Shown here: positions 1 to 10,246 of the stretch, piece after piece
How positions within the stretch are numbered: position 1 is the first letter of the stretch
How the letters are laid out: every line of letters begins with the position of its first letter
Source of the DNA: Phytobacter palmae
Lineage (GTDB): Bacteria; Pseudomonadota; Gammaproteobacteria; Enterobacterales; Enterobacteriaceae
Reading direction: 5' to 3'
Assembly: GCA_900112785.1 (NCBI GenBank)
Contig: FONB01000008.1
Span: 186,001 to 250,000 of the forward strand
Length of the DNA stretch: 64,000 nt
Program-made: the position numbers and the translations under genes
The notes under the pieces: generated by a model
Seen by the model: the letters and a program-made list of their open reading frames with translations, nothing else
Told to the model about the DNA's origin: nothing
The model's database searches: none

Positions 1-649
<649 letters not shown>

Positions 650-688
650 GATTTTCCCGCATCCACCGTCGACATTCTGCATGAAAGA

Positions 689-714
689 AAGGCCGAAACC
701 TGAGTTTCGGCCTT
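689..714. terminator. Bidirectional terminator between ruvB and znuB
   Basis: An 11-bp perfect stem (AAGGCCGAAAC/GTTTCGGCCTT) with a 4-base loop lies between the convergent ruvB and znuB stop codons. A-rich and T-rich flanks allow termination from either side. Confidence 0.8.
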
Positions 715-724
715 AAAAGAAAGT

Positions 725-1510
725 TCAGGTAGCGCTTTTTTTCAGCATACTGAAAATGAATAACAGCGCGGCGCACAACACGACAGACGGTCCTGCTGGC
801 GTGTCGTAAAAGGCAGAGAATGTTAACCCACCGGTGACGGCGACCATGCCGACAGCCACCGCCACGCCCGCCATTTGTTCTGGCGTACGGGCAAAGCGAC
901 GCGCGGTGGCCGCAGGGATTATCAGCAGCGAAGTGATAATCAGCGCCCCGACAAACTTCATCGCCACCCCAATTGTCAACGCAGTGACCAGCATCAACAG
1001 TAACTTCACCCGCTGCAATTTCACGCCATCGACGAATGCCAGTTCCGGACTGATAGTCATTGAAAGCAGGTTACGCCACTGCCAGGTAAGGATCCCGAGA
1101 ACCAGCACGACGCCAGCAGCAATGGAGATTAAATCTGTGGGCGTTACTGCCAACAAATCGCCAAAAAGGTAGGCCATCAGATCGACGCGAATATTCGACA
1201 TCAGGCTGACAACCACCATACCGAGGGATAAGGCGCTATGGGCCATAATCCCCAGCAGCGTATCAATGGCAAGGTGAGGGCGTTTTTCCAGCCAGACCAG
1301 TCCGGCGGCAAGCAGCAGCGTGACGGCAATCACCGCATAAAATGGGTTAACGTCGAGCAACAGACCGAAAGCGACACCCAGCAACGAGGCGTGGGCGAGG
1401 GTATCGCCGAAATAGGACATACGGCGCCAGACCACAAATGAGCCCAGCGGACCTGCTGCGCAGGCGAGCATCATCCCGGCTAACCAGCCGGGCAACAGTA
1501 ATTCAATCAT
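725..1510 (-). CDS. znuB: Zinc ABC transporter permease ZnuB
   Basis: ZnuB is the inner-membrane channel subunit of the ZnuABC high-affinity zinc importer (ABC-3 permease family). The 261-residue product is almost wholly hydrophobic, with about seven or eight membrane segments, the usual length for the family. Its ATG overlaps the znuC stop by four bases (ATGA), which indicates translational coupling in a znuCB operon. Transcription comes from the Zur-controlled divergent promoter upstream of znuC. The cytoplasmic coupling region around [13 protein letters not shown] faces the ZnuC ATPase. Confidence 0.97.
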   Translation of the reverse strand: MIELLLPGWLAGMMLACAAGPLGSFVVWRRMSYFGDTLAHASLLGVAFGLLLDVNPFYAVIAVTLLLAAGLVWLEKRPHLAIDTLLGIMAHSALSLGMVVVSLMSNIRVDLMAYLFGDLLAVTPTDLISIAAGVVLVLGILTWQWRNLLSMTISPELAFVDGVKLQRVKLLLMLVTALTIGVAMKFVGALIITSLLIIPAATARRFARTPEQMAGVAVAVGMVAVTGGLTFSAFYDTPAGPSVVLCAALLFIFSMLKKSAT

Positions 1511-2262
1511 CCGCGCCCATTTCCCTGACGTAAGATAATGCGCCCCTGCAAATCATGGCGATGATTATGGCGGTGGCGATAAATACCCAACTGTTCTGCG
1601 CCGCGTGGGCCGAACATGGAGATAAACTCAGGGTGCGTGGAGACCACTTCCGGCGCGCCGGAGCAGCAAATATGGTGATTCAGACAGAGGACTTCATCCG
1701 TTTTAGCCATTACCAGATGCAGATCATGGGAGACCATCAAGACGGCGCAGTCGAGTTCGCGGCGTAATTGATCGATGAGGTCATACAGTGCGACTTGCCC
1801 GTTAACATCGACCCCTTGTGTTGGCTCATCCAGTACCAGCAATTGAGGCTGATTGAGCAGCGCCCGCGCCAGCAGTACGCGTTGTGTTTCACCACCGGAT
1901 AATTTTTGCATCGGGGCATCGACAAGGTGCGCGGCATTCACGCGTTTGAGCGCCGGTACAATGTCCGCTTTCCGGGTTCCCGGACGCAGCCGCATAAAGC
2001 GACCAACGGTCAGGGGCAGGGTGGCATCCAGATGAAGTTTTTGCGGCACATAACCAATACGCAGAGCATTACCACGCTTGATCGTCCCGGTATCGGGTGC
2101 TACAAGTCCCAGTACCACGCGCACCAGCGTCGATTTACCCGCGCCATTAGGACCGAGCAGGGTAAGAATTTTACCGGGTTGTAGAGTGAGCGAAATGTCA
2201 GACAGCACGCGTCTTTGACCGAAACTGACGGAGACATTTTCCAGCGTTACCAGATTAGTCAT
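1507..2262 (-). CDS. znuC: Zinc ABC transporter ATPase ZnuC
   Basis: ZnuC powers ZnuB-mediated zinc uptake. From the chosen start the protein is 251 residues, the E. coli length. Walker A (GPNGAGKST) is at 37-45, the ABC signature LSGGETQR at 121-128 and Walker B (LLVLDEP) at 141-147. The C-terminus carries a His-rich stretch (HRHNHRHD) typical of ZnuC. An in-frame ATG 17 codons further upstream (2313) lies inside the Zur operator, so the inner start [10 protein letters not shown] is preferred. It is divergent from znuA and transcriptionally linked to znuB. Confidence 0.97.
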   Translation of the reverse strand: MTNLVTLENVSVSFGQRRVLSDISLTLQPGKILTLLGPNGAGKSTLVRVVLGLVAPDTGTIKRGNALRIGYVPQKLHLDATLPLTVGRFMRLRPGTRKADIVPALKRVNAAHLVDAPMQKLSGGETQRVLLARALLNQPQLLVLDEPTQGVDVNGQVALYDLIDQLRRELDCAVLMVSHDLHLVMAKTDEVLCLNHHICCSGAPEVVSTHPEFISMFGPRGAEQLGIYRHRHNHRHDLQGRIILRQGNGRG

Positions 2263-2289
2263 AGCATTTAAAGGGTTGCACAAGTTGTC

Positions 2290-2310
2290 GAATGTTATAA
2301 TATCACATTC
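2290..2310. promoter_or_regulatory. Zur operator between znuCB and znuA
   Basis: A 21-bp near-palindrome (GAATGTTATAATATCACATTC split around its centre) sits in the znuC/znuA divergent spacer and contains TATAAT. It matches the arrangement of the E. coli znu operator, where Zn-bound Zur represses both arms. The assignment is by resemblance and position. Confidence 0.8.
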
Positions 2311-2340
2311 CACATATTCATTACGATAATTAGTCGCATT

Positions 2341-3285
2341 ATGTTACATAAAAATACGCTTCTTTGCGCAGCGCTTTTCACCACGTTGTCAGCCGGAATA
2401 ACAGGCGCCGCAAACGCCGCTGTCGTCGCTTCGCTCAAGCCTCTGGGCTTTATCGCATCCGCCATTGCGGATGGGGTAACTACTACGGAAGTACTACTTC
2501 CCGACGGGGCTTCTGAGCACGATTATGCCCTGCGCCCGTCTGATGTAAAACGCTTGCAGAACGCGGACTTAGTCTTCTGGGTTGGCCCGGACATGGAAGC
2601 GTTCATGGATAAGTCCGCACGGCAGATTCCTGCGGCAAAACAGGTGCTCATGCAGACACTGCCTGGCGTGCAACCGTTACTCATCAAGGGCAGCGATGAT
2701 GACGAGCATGATCATGATGCAGACCATCACGGCGACGAAAATAGTGATGAACATCACCATCATGGTGATTACAACATGCATCTGTGGCTTTCACCAGAGA
2801 TTGCACGGATATCGGCGGTTGCAATCCACGATAAATTAGTAGAAGTTATGCCCCAAAGCCGAGCACGGCTGGACGCCAACCTGCAAGCGTTTGAGGCCAG
2901 TCTGGCACAAACCGACAAAGAGGTTGGCAGCGAGCTGGCGCCAGTGAAGGGTAAAGGTTATTTCGTTTTTCATGATGCCTACGGGTATTTCGAAAGGCAT
3001 TACGGGCTGACTCCGTTAGGTCATTTTACCGTCAATCCTGAAATTCAACCTGGTGCGCAGCGTTTACATCAAATCAGAACACAGTTGGTTGAGCAAAAAG
3101 CAGCCTGCGTTTTTGCTGAGCCACAGTTCAGGCCAGCGGTCGTTGAAGCTGTTGCCAGAGGGACATCCGTTCGAATGGGAACGTTGGATCCACTTGGCTC
3201 CAGTATCAAGCTTGGCAAAGAGAGCTATTCGCAGTTCCTTGCCCAGTTATCTAACCAGTATGCGAGCTGCCTGAAAGGAGATTAA
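2341..3285 (+). CDS. znuA: Periplasmic zinc-binding protein ZnuA
   Basis: ZnuA captures Zn2+ in the periplasm and delivers it to ZnuBC. The 314-residue precursor has a signal peptide of about 26 residues (cleavage near ANA/AVV). Likely zinc ligands are His60 (in GASEH) and His147 (in NMHLWL). Between them, residues 119-141 form the disordered His/Asp loop ([16 protein letters not shown]) typical of enterobacterial ZnuA. Two C-terminal cysteines (in KAACVF and YASCLK) match the conserved disulfide. It is divergent from znuC with the Zur operator between them. Confidence 0.98.
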   Translation: MLHKNTLLCAALFTTLSAGITGAANAAVVASLKPLGFIASAIADGVTTTEVLLPDGASEHDYALRPSDVKRLQNADLVFWVGPDMEAFMDKSARQIPAAKQVLMQTLPGVQPLLIKGSDDDEHDHDADHHGDENSDEHHHHGDYNMHLWLSPEIARISAVAIHDKLVEVMPQSRARLDANLQAFEASLAQTDKEVGSELAPVKGKGYFVFHDAYGYFERHYGLTPLGHFTVNPEIQPGAQRLHQIRTQLVEQKAACVFAEPQFRPAVVEAVARGTSVRMGTLDPLGSSIKLGKESYSQFLAQLSNQYASCLKGD

Positions 3286-3300
3286 CGAGGAAGTGGATAC

Positions 3301-4629
3301 GTGCAACAGATAGCCCGCTCTGTCGCCCTGGCATTTAATAATCTGCCCAGACCCCATCGCGTTATGCTGGGGTCACTTACAGTTCTCACCTTTACGGTTG
3401 CCGTCTGGCGACCGTATGTCTACCACCCCGAATCCACGCCGACACCCATTGTCAAAACCATCGAGCTGGAAAAGAAAGAGATTCGTTCGTTGCTGCCTGA
3501 GGCCAGTGAACCTATTGATCAGTCCATGCCCGACGAAGTCGAAGACATTCCGCAGGATGAACTTGATGATAAAACGGCTGGCGAAGAAGGCGTACACGAA
3601 TATGTCGTGTCGACCGGCGATACGCTGAGCAGTATTCTGAACCAGTATGGCATTGACATGGGCGATATCAGCCAGCTCGCGGCGGCAGATAAAGACCTGC
3701 GTAACATGAAAATTGGTCAGCAGCTCTCCTGGACGCTGACCGCAGACGGTGATCTGCAGCGTATGACCTGGGAAGTCTCCCGTCGTGAAACCCGCACCTA
3801 TGACCGCGTTGATGGCGGCTTTAAAATGAGCAGTGCGATTCAGGAAGGCGACTGGGTCAACTCCGTGCTGAAAGGCACGGTCGGCGGTAGTTTTGTCAGT
3901 AGCGCGAAAGAGGCCGGACTAACCAATGTGGAAATTAGCGCGGTCATCAAAGCGATGCAGTGGCAAATGGATTTCCGTAAGCTGAAAAAAGGGGACGAGT
4001 TCTCAGTACTGATGTCCCGCGAAATGCTTGAAGGGAAACAGGAACAGAGCCAACTGTTGGGCGTCCGTTTGCGCTCTGAAGGTAAGGATTATTTTGCTAT
4101 TCGCGCCGACGACGGCAAGTATTACGACCGTAACGGTACGGGGCTTGCGAAAGGCTTTATGCGTTTCCCGACGTCGAAACAGTTCCGCGTCTCCTCGAAT
4201 TTTAATCCGCGTCGTCTGAACCCGGTAACGGGCCGCGTTGCACCGCATAAAGGCGTCGATTTCGCCATGCCGCAGGGTACGCCTGTTCTGTCTGTGGGTG
4301 ACGGCGAGGTGGTCGTTGCCAGGCGCAGTGGTGCGGCGGGTTATTACGTCGCGGTGCGTCATGGTCGTACCTACACCACTCGCTATATGCATCTGCGCAA
4401 ATTGCTGGTGAAAGAAGGGCAGAAAGTTAAACGTGGCGATCGCATTGCACTCTCAGGAAACACCGGCCGTTCAACAGGTCCCCATCTGCATTATGAAGTG
4501 TGGATCAACCAGCAGGCGGTGAACCCTTTAACGGCGAAGCTGCCAAGGACCGAAGGTTTGAGCGGTACCGATCGTCGTGATTATCTGGCGCAAGTGAAGG
4601 AGATCGTTCCGCAACTGAAATTCGATTAA
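3301..4629 (+). CDS. mepM: Murein DD-endopeptidase MepM
   Basis: MepM (formerly YebA) cleaves D-Ala-mDAP cross-links to open the peptidoglycan mesh during growth. It begins with GTG 15 bases after znuA, behind AACGAGGAAG. The 442 residues contain an N-terminal membrane anchor near 20-38, a LysM domain beginning at HEYVVSTGDTLSS (about 99-145), and a C-terminal M23 peptidase with zinc ligands His316 and Asp320 (HKGVD) and the HLH pair His395/His397. Length is within two residues of E. coli. The tight spacing suggests some read-through from znuA. Confidence 0.97.
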   Translation: MQQIARSVALAFNNLPRPHRVMLGSLTVLTFTVAVWRPYVYHPESTPTPIVKTIELEKKEIRSLLPEASEPIDQSMPDEVEDIPQDELDDKTAGEEGVHEYVVSTGDTLSSILNQYGIDMGDISQLAAADKDLRNMKIGQQLSWTLTADGDLQRMTWEVSRRETRTYDRVDGGFKMSSAIQEGDWVNSVLKGTVGGSFVSSAKEAGLTNVEISAVIKAMQWQMDFRKLKKGDEFSVLMSREMLEGKQEQSQLLGVRLRSEGKDYFAIRADDGKYYDRNGTGLAKGFMRFPTSKQFRVSSNFNPRRLNPVTGRVAPHKGVDFAMPQGTPVLSVGDGEVVVARRSGAAGYYVAVRHGRTYTTRYMHLRKLLVKEGQKVKRGDRIALSGNTGRSTGPHLHYEVWINQQAVNPLTAKLPRTEGLSGTDRRDYLAQVKEIVPQLKFD

Positions 4630-4645
4630 CGCCTCACAGAGTACA

Positions 4646-4676
4646 AGCCGGCGTCTGCACGCGCCGGCTTTTTCTT
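4646..4676 (+). terminator. Terminator after mepM
   Basis: A GC-rich inverted repeat (AGCCGGCG/CGCCGGCT) is followed by TTTTTCTTTT directly downstream of the mepM stop. It isolates mepM from lpxM. Confidence 0.8.
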
Positions 4677-4747
4677 TTGTAGGAATTGACGCACCTCGTT
4701 ACACTATTCTCACTTTGCTTATTTGAATACTTGCCTGCGGAACATGC

Positions 4748-5719
4748 ATGGAAACTAAGAAAAACAATTCTGAATATATTCCCGAATTTGAAGATGGCTT
4801 TCGCCACCCGCGCTACTGGGGCGCGTGGATGGGCGTTTTTGCGTTTGCGGGCGTAGCGTTGCTCCCGGCGTCGTTACGCGATCCCTTGCTGGGTACGCTT
4901 GGGCGCCTTGCCGGTAAATTCGGAAAGAGTGCGCGTCGGCGTGCACAGATCAACCTGCTGTACTGCTTCCCGGAGAAGTCGCAAGCGGAGCGCGAAGCGA
5001 TCATTGATGAGATGTTCGCCACTGCGCCACAGGCGATGGTTCTGATGGCGGAGCTGGCGATGCGTGGGCCTGAGAAGATCCTGCCACGCGTTGAGTGGCA
5101 GGGTCGCGAGATTATCGATGGGCTTCGCGACAACAATGAAAATGTGATTTTTCTGGTCCCGCACGGGTGGGGTGTTGATATCCCGGCAATGTTGATGGCA
5201 TCGCAGGGGCAGAAAATGGCGGCGATGTTCCATAATCAGGGCAACAAAGTGTTCGATTATGTCTGGAATACCGTCCGCCGTCGCTTTGGCGGACGCCTGC
5301 ATGCGCGTAACGATGGTATCAAACCGTTTATTCAGTCCGTGCGCCAGGGGTACTGGGGCTACTATTTGCCCGATCAGGATCACGGTGCCGAGCATAGCGA
5401 ATTTGTTGATTTCTTTGCGACCTACAAAGCTACGCTGCCGGCGATTGGCCGTTTAATGAAGGTATGCCGGGCGCGCATTGTGCCGCTTTTCCCGGTTTAT
5501 GATGCCACAACGCATCGGCTGATTGTTCAGGTACGTCCGCCGATGGACGATCTGTTGACTGCGGACGACGTCACCATTGCGCGCCGAATGAACGAAGAGG
5601 TTGAAGTGTTCGTCGGGCCGAGGCCTGAGCAGTACACCTGGATTTTGAAACTGCTGAAAACACGCAAGCCTGGCGAGACTGAACCGTATAAGCGCAAAGA
5701 GTTGTTTCCGAAGAAATAA
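4748..5719 (+). CDS. lpxM: Lipid A myristoyltransferase LpxM
   Basis: LpxM (MsbB) adds the secondary myristoyl chain to Kdo2-lauroyl-lipid IVA, completing hexa-acylated lipid A at the inner membrane. The 323 residues match the E. coli length exactly. A hydrophobic N-terminal segment spans about 25-45, and the catalytic HX4D motif of the LpxL/LpxM family is seen as His139...Asp144 (HGWGVD). The C-terminal half ([19 protein letters not shown]) is as conserved as expected. Convergent with pykA across a shared terminator. Confidence 0.97.
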   Translation: METKKNNSEYIPEFEDGFRHPRYWGAWMGVFAFAGVALLPASLRDPLLGTLGRLAGKFGKSARRRAQINLLYCFPEKSQAEREAIIDEMFATAPQAMVLMAELAMRGPEKILPRVEWQGREIIDGLRDNNENVIFLVPHGWGVDIPAMLMASQGQKMAAMFHNQGNKVFDYVWNTVRRRFGGRLHARNDGIKPFIQSVRQGYWGYYLPDQDHGAEHSEFVDFFATYKATLPAIGRLMKVCRARIVPLFPVYDATTHRLIVQVRPPMDDLLTADDVTIARRMNEEVEVFVGPRPEQYTWILKLLKTRKPGETEPYKRKELFPKK

Positions 5720-5746
5720 AAAAACCCCGCCTGGCGGGGTTTTGCT
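5720..5746. terminator. Bidirectional terminator between lpxM and pykA
   Basis: Perfect stem AAAACCCCGC/GCGGGGTTTT with a 3-base loop, flanked by A and T runs, between two convergent stops. Confidence 0.85.
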
Positions 5747-5759
5747 TTTAATGTTCCAC

Positions 5760-7202
5760 TTATTCCACGGTCAGAATGCGTGTGGTGTTAGTGGTGCCGA
5801 CGGTACTCATAACATCGCCCTGGGTGACGATCACCAGATCGCCGGAAACCAGGTAGCCTTTATCGCGTAATAAATTCACCGCATCGTTGGCTGCGGCAAC
5901 ACCTTCGTTGGCGCTATCGAAATATACCGGTGTCACGCCGCGATACAATGCGGTCAGATTCAGGGTACGTTCATGGCGTGAGAGCGCGAAAATCGGCAGA
6001 CCGGAGCTGATACGCGAAGTCATCAGCGCAGTACGGCCGGACTCTGTCATAGAGATAATCGCGGTTACCCCTTTCAGGTGGTTAGCGGCATACATCGCCG
6101 ACATGGCGATCGCTTCTTCCACATTATCGAACTGAATATCGAGGCGATGTTTCGACACATTGATGCTCGGGATCTTCTCTGCACCCAGGCAAACACGCGC
6201 CATGGCGGCAACGGTTTCTGCCGGGTACTGACCTGCGGCGGTTTCCGCAGAGAGCATAACTGCATCGGTGCCATCGAGCACGGCGTTTGCCACGTCCATC
6301 ACTTCGGCGCGCGTCGGCATCGGATTGGTGATCATCGATTCCATCATCTGTGTGGCGGTGATGACCGCACGGTTAAGCTGACGCGCACGGCGGATCAACG
6401 CTTTCTGGATACCGACCAGCTCCGGGTCACCAATTTCCACGCCGAGATCGCCACGGGCAACCATCACCACATCGGAGGCGAGGATGACATCATCCATCGC
6501 TTCCTGACTACAGACCGCTTCTGCACGTTCTACTTTGGCGACAATCTTCGCGTCACAACCAGCGTCGCGTGCCAGACGACGGGCATAATTCAGATCTTCG
6601 CCGCAGCGCGGGAAGGAGACCGCCAGGTAATCCACGCCAATCAGCGCAGCGGTCACAATGTCCGCTTTGTCTTTGTCGGTCAGCGCTTCTGCAGAGAGAC
6701 CACCGCCCAGTTTGTTGATGCCTTTATTGTTAGACAGCGGGCCGCCCACCGTGACTTCGGTGAACACTTTCATGCCCTGAACTTCCAGTACTTTCAACTG
6801 TACGCGGCCATCGTCCAGTAGCAGAATATCGCCAGGTACCACGTCAGCAGGCAGGCCTTTATAGTCGATACCGACTTTTTCTTTATCGCCTTCGCCTTTG
6901 CCAAGGTTGGCATCAAGCAGGAATTTATCGCCAATATTGAGGAATACTTTGCCTTCCTTGAAGGTGGATACGCGGATTTTTGGTCCTTGTAAATCGCCAA
7001 GAATAGCAACATGACGTCCCAGTTTTGCCGCAATTTCACGCACTTTATCCGCACGTAATTTATGATCTTCCGGTGTGCCGTGTGAGAAGTTCATGCGTAC
7101 CACGTTGGCACCTGCGGCGATAATTTTCTCGAGGTTATTATCGCGATCGGTGGCCGGGCCTAAAGTGGTAACAATTTTGGTTCTGCGAAGCCTTCTGGAC
7201 AT
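5760..7202 (-). CDS. pykA: Pyruvate kinase II (PykA)
   Basis: PykA converts phosphoenolpyruvate and ADP to pyruvate and ATP, the AMP-activated isoenzyme. The 480 residues are the standard length. Visible are the N-terminal [13 protein letters not shown] start of the TIM barrel, the nucleotide-site stretch [12 protein letters not shown], the metal/substrate site [10 protein letters not shown] and [11 protein letters not shown], and TATQMMESM in the K+/phosphate site. The C-terminal regulatory domain ends [13 protein letters not shown]. It is divergent from nothing nearby; hexR lies upstream in the same direction, separated by 121 bases. Confidence 0.98.
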   Translation of the reverse strand: MSRRLRRTKIVTTLGPATDRDNNLEKIIAAGANVVRMNFSHGTPEDHKLRADKVREIAAKLGRHVAILGDLQGPKIRVSTFKEGKVFLNIGDKFLLDANLGKGEGDKEKVGIDYKGLPADVVPGDILLLDDGRVQLKVLEVQGMKVFTEVTVGGPLSNNKGINKLGGGLSAEALTDKDKADIVTAALIGVDYLAVSFPRCGEDLNYARRLARDAGCDAKIVAKVERAEAVCSQEAMDDVILASDVVMVARGDLGVEIGDPELVGIQKALIRRARQLNRAVITATQMMESMITNPMPTRAEVMDVANAVLDGTDAVMLSAETAAGQYPAETVAAMARVCLGAEKIPSINVSKHRLDIQFDNVEEAIAMSAMYAANHLKGVTAIISMTESGRTALMTSRISSGLPIFALSRHERTLNLTALYRGVTPVYFDSANEGVAAANDAVNLLRDKGYLVSGDLVIVTQGDVMSTVGTTNTTRILTVE

Positions 7203-7323
7203 GTAATACTCCGTTGTCTAAAACAACCAGGTGTTGCGTGAAGATGGATTCAGTTCAATTATCAAAGTGAGAATTTAACTGAACAGCGTAAGATGTTACA
7301 ACTTTGTTATTACTATCGGTCTA

Positions 7324-8193
7324 TTAATGTTTATCGTTCCGGATGAGGAACTCCTTATCAAAGCGCGATTCTTTCAGTGCTTCTTTGACACGCTTCAAGT
7401 TATCCCTGAATTTTGCGCCACGTCGCAATGTGAAGCCAGTGGCGAGAACATCAATAACCGTGAGCTGCGCAAGGCGTGACACCATTGGCATATAAATGTC
7501 GGTATCTTCCGGAACATCAAGGGTAATGGCCAGTGTTGCTTCCCGGGCAAGCGGTGTCTCCGCAGACGTCAGCGCAATGACCATGGCGTCGTTTTCTCGT
7601 GCCAGCTGCGCCAGTTCAACCAGACTTTTGGTGCGCCCGGTATGTGAAATCAGCACAACCACGTCATCGTCACTACAATTCATACAGCTCATGCGTTGCA
7701 ACACGATGTCGTCGGTATAAACAACGGGTACATTGAAGCGGAAAAATTTGTTCATCGCATCGTGCGCGACGGCGGCAGAGGAGCCAAGACCAAAAAAAGC
7801 GATCTTCTTTGCCTGAGTCAGCAGATCAACGGCGCGGTTAACCGCCGTCATGTCGAGTGACTGACGTACATGATCCAGGCTTGCCATCGCCGACTCGAAA
7901 ATTTTGCCGGTATAGGCTTCGACGCTGTCATCTTCATCGACGTTGCGATTAACATAGGGGGTGCCGTTTGCCAGACTTTGCGCCAGATGCAATTTAAAAT
8001 CCGGAAATCCGCGGGTATCCAGACTACGGCAAAATCGGTTCACCGTGGGTTCGCTAACCCCCGCTTGCTGGGCGAGGGCGGCGATACTGGAATGAATGGC
8101 TTGATCGGGGAAGGCGAGAATCACTTCCGCCACTTTGCGCTCGGATTTGCTAAGGTGTTCCAGTTGAGACTGGATTTTTTCCAGCATATTCAT
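7324..8193 (-). CDS. hexR: HexR, RpiR-family repressor of central carbon genes
   Basis: HexR binds TGTARTWWWAYTACA-type operators and is released by 2-keto-3-deoxy-6-phosphogluconate, controlling zwf and Entner-Doudoroff genes. From the selected start (MNMLEKIQSQ) the protein is 289 residues, as in E. coli. The N-terminal helix-turn-helix (about 1-77) includes VSEPTVNRFCRSL; the SIS sugar-phosphate domain (about 125-255) has FFGLGSSAAVAHDA and ISHTGRTKS. Upstream in-frame ATGs at 8211 and 8280 exist, and no start has a convincing ribosome binding site. It is divergent from zwf, whose promoter carries a perfect HexR operator. Confidence 0.96.
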   Translation of the reverse strand: MNMLEKIQSQLEHLSKSERKVAEVILAFPDQAIHSSIAALAQQAGVSEPTVNRFCRSLDTRGFPDFKLHLAQSLANGTPYVNRNVDEDDSVEAYTGKIFESAMASLDHVRQSLDMTAVNRAVDLLTQAKKIAFFGLGSSAAVAHDAMNKFFRFNVPVVYTDDIVLQRMSCMNCSDDDVVVLISHTGRTKSLVELAQLARENDAMVIALTSAETPLAREATLAITLDVPEDTDIYMPMVSRLAQLTVIDVLATGFTLRRGAKFRDNLKRVKEALKESRFDKEFLIRNDKH

Positions 8194-8476
8194 TTTTAAC
8201 GAATCGCTCATCAGTGAAACGATTCCACTGAAAGGTGAAATCGTGATGCGTTTTAGCAAGAATATACCTTTCTGCCGCAAAGAAAGGTAAGCGGCAACGT
8301 TAAATGTTGTTGTTTTTTTTCATTACATGATCGCAGTCGGATTTTATTCGCAGCGAATCAGGCAAACATCCAGCATTTTCAAGGCGAAAAAGCAAATTTT
8401 CGCCGAAGAGCCCTGTAACGCACACGTAGACAAGCGTTAGCGGTTTCGGTAATTACGTAAAAGCAGTACAGTGCAC

Positions 8477-8491
8477 TGTAATAAAATTACA
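8477..8491. promoter_or_regulatory. HexR operator upstream of zwf
   Basis: The 15-base palindrome TGTAATAAAATTACA fits the published HexR consensus (TGTARTWWWAYTACA) at every position. It lies 48 bases before the zwf ATG in the hexR/zwf divergent spacer, where it could repress zwf and possibly hexR itself. Confidence 0.88.
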
Positions 8492-8538
8492 AATAAAACC
8501 TGGCATAAGCACCAGGATAGCTAACTGAGGAGAATGAC

Positions 8539-10014
8539 ATGGCGGTAACGCAAACAGCCCAGGCATGTGACCTGGTCATTTTCGGCGCGAAAGGCGATCT
8601 CGCACGCCGGAAATTGCTGCCTTCCCTGTATCAACTGGAAAAAGCGGGTCAGATCCATCCGGATACGCGTATCCTGGGCGTCGGACGCGCTGACTGGGAT
8701 AAGGAAGCCTATACAAAAGTGGTGCGTGAAGCGCTTGAAACTTTCATGAAAGAAAAAATTGATGAAAGTTTATGGGACACGCTGAGCGGCCGCCTGGATT
8801 TCTGCAACCTGGATGTCAATGACACCAAAGCGTTTAAACGCCTTGGCGCCATGCTTGACCAGAAGAATCGCACCACTATTAACTACTTTGCCATGCCGCC
8901 AAGCACATTTGGCGCAATCTGCAAAGGTCTGGGTGAGGCTAAGCTGAATGCGAAACCTGCCCGAGTGGTCATGGAAAAACCGTTGGGCACCTCGCTTGCC
9001 ACCTCGCGTGAAATTAACGACCAGGTTGGCGAATATTTCGAAGAGTGCCAGGTCTATCGCATCGACCACTATCTGGGTAAAGAGACCGTACTCAACCTGC
9101 TGGCGCTGCGCTTTGCCAACTCCCTGTTCGTCAACAACTGGGATAACCGTACGATTGATCATGTGGAAATCACAGTAGCGGAAGAGGTGGGTATCGAAGG
9201 CCGCTGGGGATACTTTGACCAGGCGGGTCAAATGCGCGACATGATCCAGAACCATCTGCTGCAGATCCTTTGCATGATTGCCATGTCTCCGCCGTCAGAT
9301 CTTACTGCGGACAGTATTCGCGACGAAAAAGTGAAAGTGCTCAAATCCCTGCGTCGTATTGATCGCTCGAACGTGCGCGAGAAAACTGTCCGTGGTCAGT
9401 ACACCACCGGATTTGCACAGGGCAAAAAAGTCCCGGGTTATCTGGAAGAAGAGGGCGCGAACAAATCCAGTAACACCGAAACTTTCGTCTCTATTCGCGT
9501 CGACATCGATAACTGGCGCTGGGCGGGGGTACCGTTCTACCTGCGTACAGGTAAACGTCTGCCGACGAAGTGTTCCGAAGTCGTGGTGTATTTCAAAACA
9601 CCGGAGCTGAATCTGTTTAAAGAGTCCTGGCAGGATCTGCCACAGAACAAACTCACCATCCGTCTGCAGCCAGATGAAGGCGTGGATATCCAGGTCCTGA
9701 ATAAAGTGCCGGGGCTGGACCACAAGCACAACCTGCAGACCACTAAGCTTGACCTTAGCTATTCTGAAACCTTCAACGAAACGCACCTGGCGGATGCCTA
9801 CGAGCGTCTGCTGCTGGAAACCATGCGTGGCATTCAGGCGTTGTTCGTGCGCCGGGATGAAGTAGAAGAAGCGTGGAAGTGGGTTGACTCCATCACCGAA
9901 GCCTGGGCGATGGACAATGATTCTCCGAAACCTTATCAGGCCGGGACCTGGGGACCGGTTGCTTCTGTGGCGATGATCACCCGTGATGGCCGCTCCTGGA
10001 ATGAATTTGAGTAA
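8539..10014 (+). CDS. zwf: Glucose-6-phosphate 1-dehydrogenase
   Basis: Zwf oxidises glucose 6-phosphate to 6-phosphogluconolactone with NADP+, the entry to both the pentose phosphate and Entner-Doudoroff routes. The 491 residues match E. coli. The dinucleotide-binding start [16 protein letters not shown] is near residue 15, and the signature RIDHYLGKE spans 174-182 with catalytic His near 177 (second His by family analogy in IQNHLLQ). Good Shine-Dalgarno (GAGGAG) eight bases before ATG. The gene feeds 6-phosphogluconate to Edd immediately downstream. Confidence 0.98.
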   Translation: MAVTQTAQACDLVIFGAKGDLARRKLLPSLYQLEKAGQIHPDTRILGVGRADWDKEAYTKVVREALETFMKEKIDESLWDTLSGRLDFCNLDVNDTKAFKRLGAMLDQKNRTTINYFAMPPSTFGAICKGLGEAKLNAKPARVVMEKPLGTSLATSREINDQVGEYFEECQVYRIDHYLGKETVLNLLALRFANSLFVNNWDNRTIDHVEITVAEEVGIEGRWGYFDQAGQMRDMIQNHLLQILCMIAMSPPSDLTADSIRDEKVKVLKSLRRIDRSNVREKTVRGQYTTGFAQGKKVPGYLEEEGANKSSNTETFVSIRVDIDNWRWAGVPFYLRTGKRLPTKCSEVVVYFKTPELNLFKESWQDLPQNKLTIRLQPDEGVDIQVLNKVPGLDHKHNLQTTKLDLSYSETFNETHLADAYERLLLETMRGIQALFVRRDEVEEAWKWVDSITEAWAMDNDSPKPYQAGTWGPVASVAMITRDGRSWNEFE

Positions 10015-10038
10015 CCAGTTTGTTGCGAATGTTACGCA

Positions 10039-10054
10039 GTTTTACCGGTAACAT
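10039..10054. promoter_or_regulatory. GntR-like operator between zwf and edd
   Basis: GTTTTACCGGTAACAT agrees at 14 of 16 positions with the palindromic gluconate repressor consensus ATGTTACCGGTAACAT as I remember it. It lies 25 bases after zwf and about 190 bases before edd. In E. coli GntR represses edd-eda and is released by gluconate. The site is upstream of the zwf terminator, so an edd promoter must lie close to it or beyond. Confidence 0.65.
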
Positions 10055-10092
10055 GATCTAACTCAGAAATCAGGACAATATTTCAACTTTCA

Positions 10093-10127
10093 AGCTCCGA
10101 CTGGATTCACCAGCGGAGCTTTTTTTA
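10093..10127 (+). terminator. Terminator after zwf
   Basis: AGCTCCG/CGGAGCT with an inner CTGG/CCAG extension is followed by seven T residues. It separates zwf transcription from edd-eda. Confidence 0.85.
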
Positions 10128-10246
10128 TTACACTGGCTGCAGTAATTTTGCCTTTGGGCGCGGTGTGACGGCGTTTCTGCTGAATTTTGAATGCTGAAAA
10201 CCTCCTGTATACCGTTGTCCCGGACAGATAAATTTCAGGAGCCTTT

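Noticed and set aside
834-1441. Long plus-strand ORFs opposite znuB
   Set aside because: Antisense shadows of a conserved permease; no ribosome sites or family resemblance.
6078-6821. 247-codon plus-strand ORF opposite pykA
   Set aside because: His/Arg-rich antisense shadow of a highly conserved enzyme.
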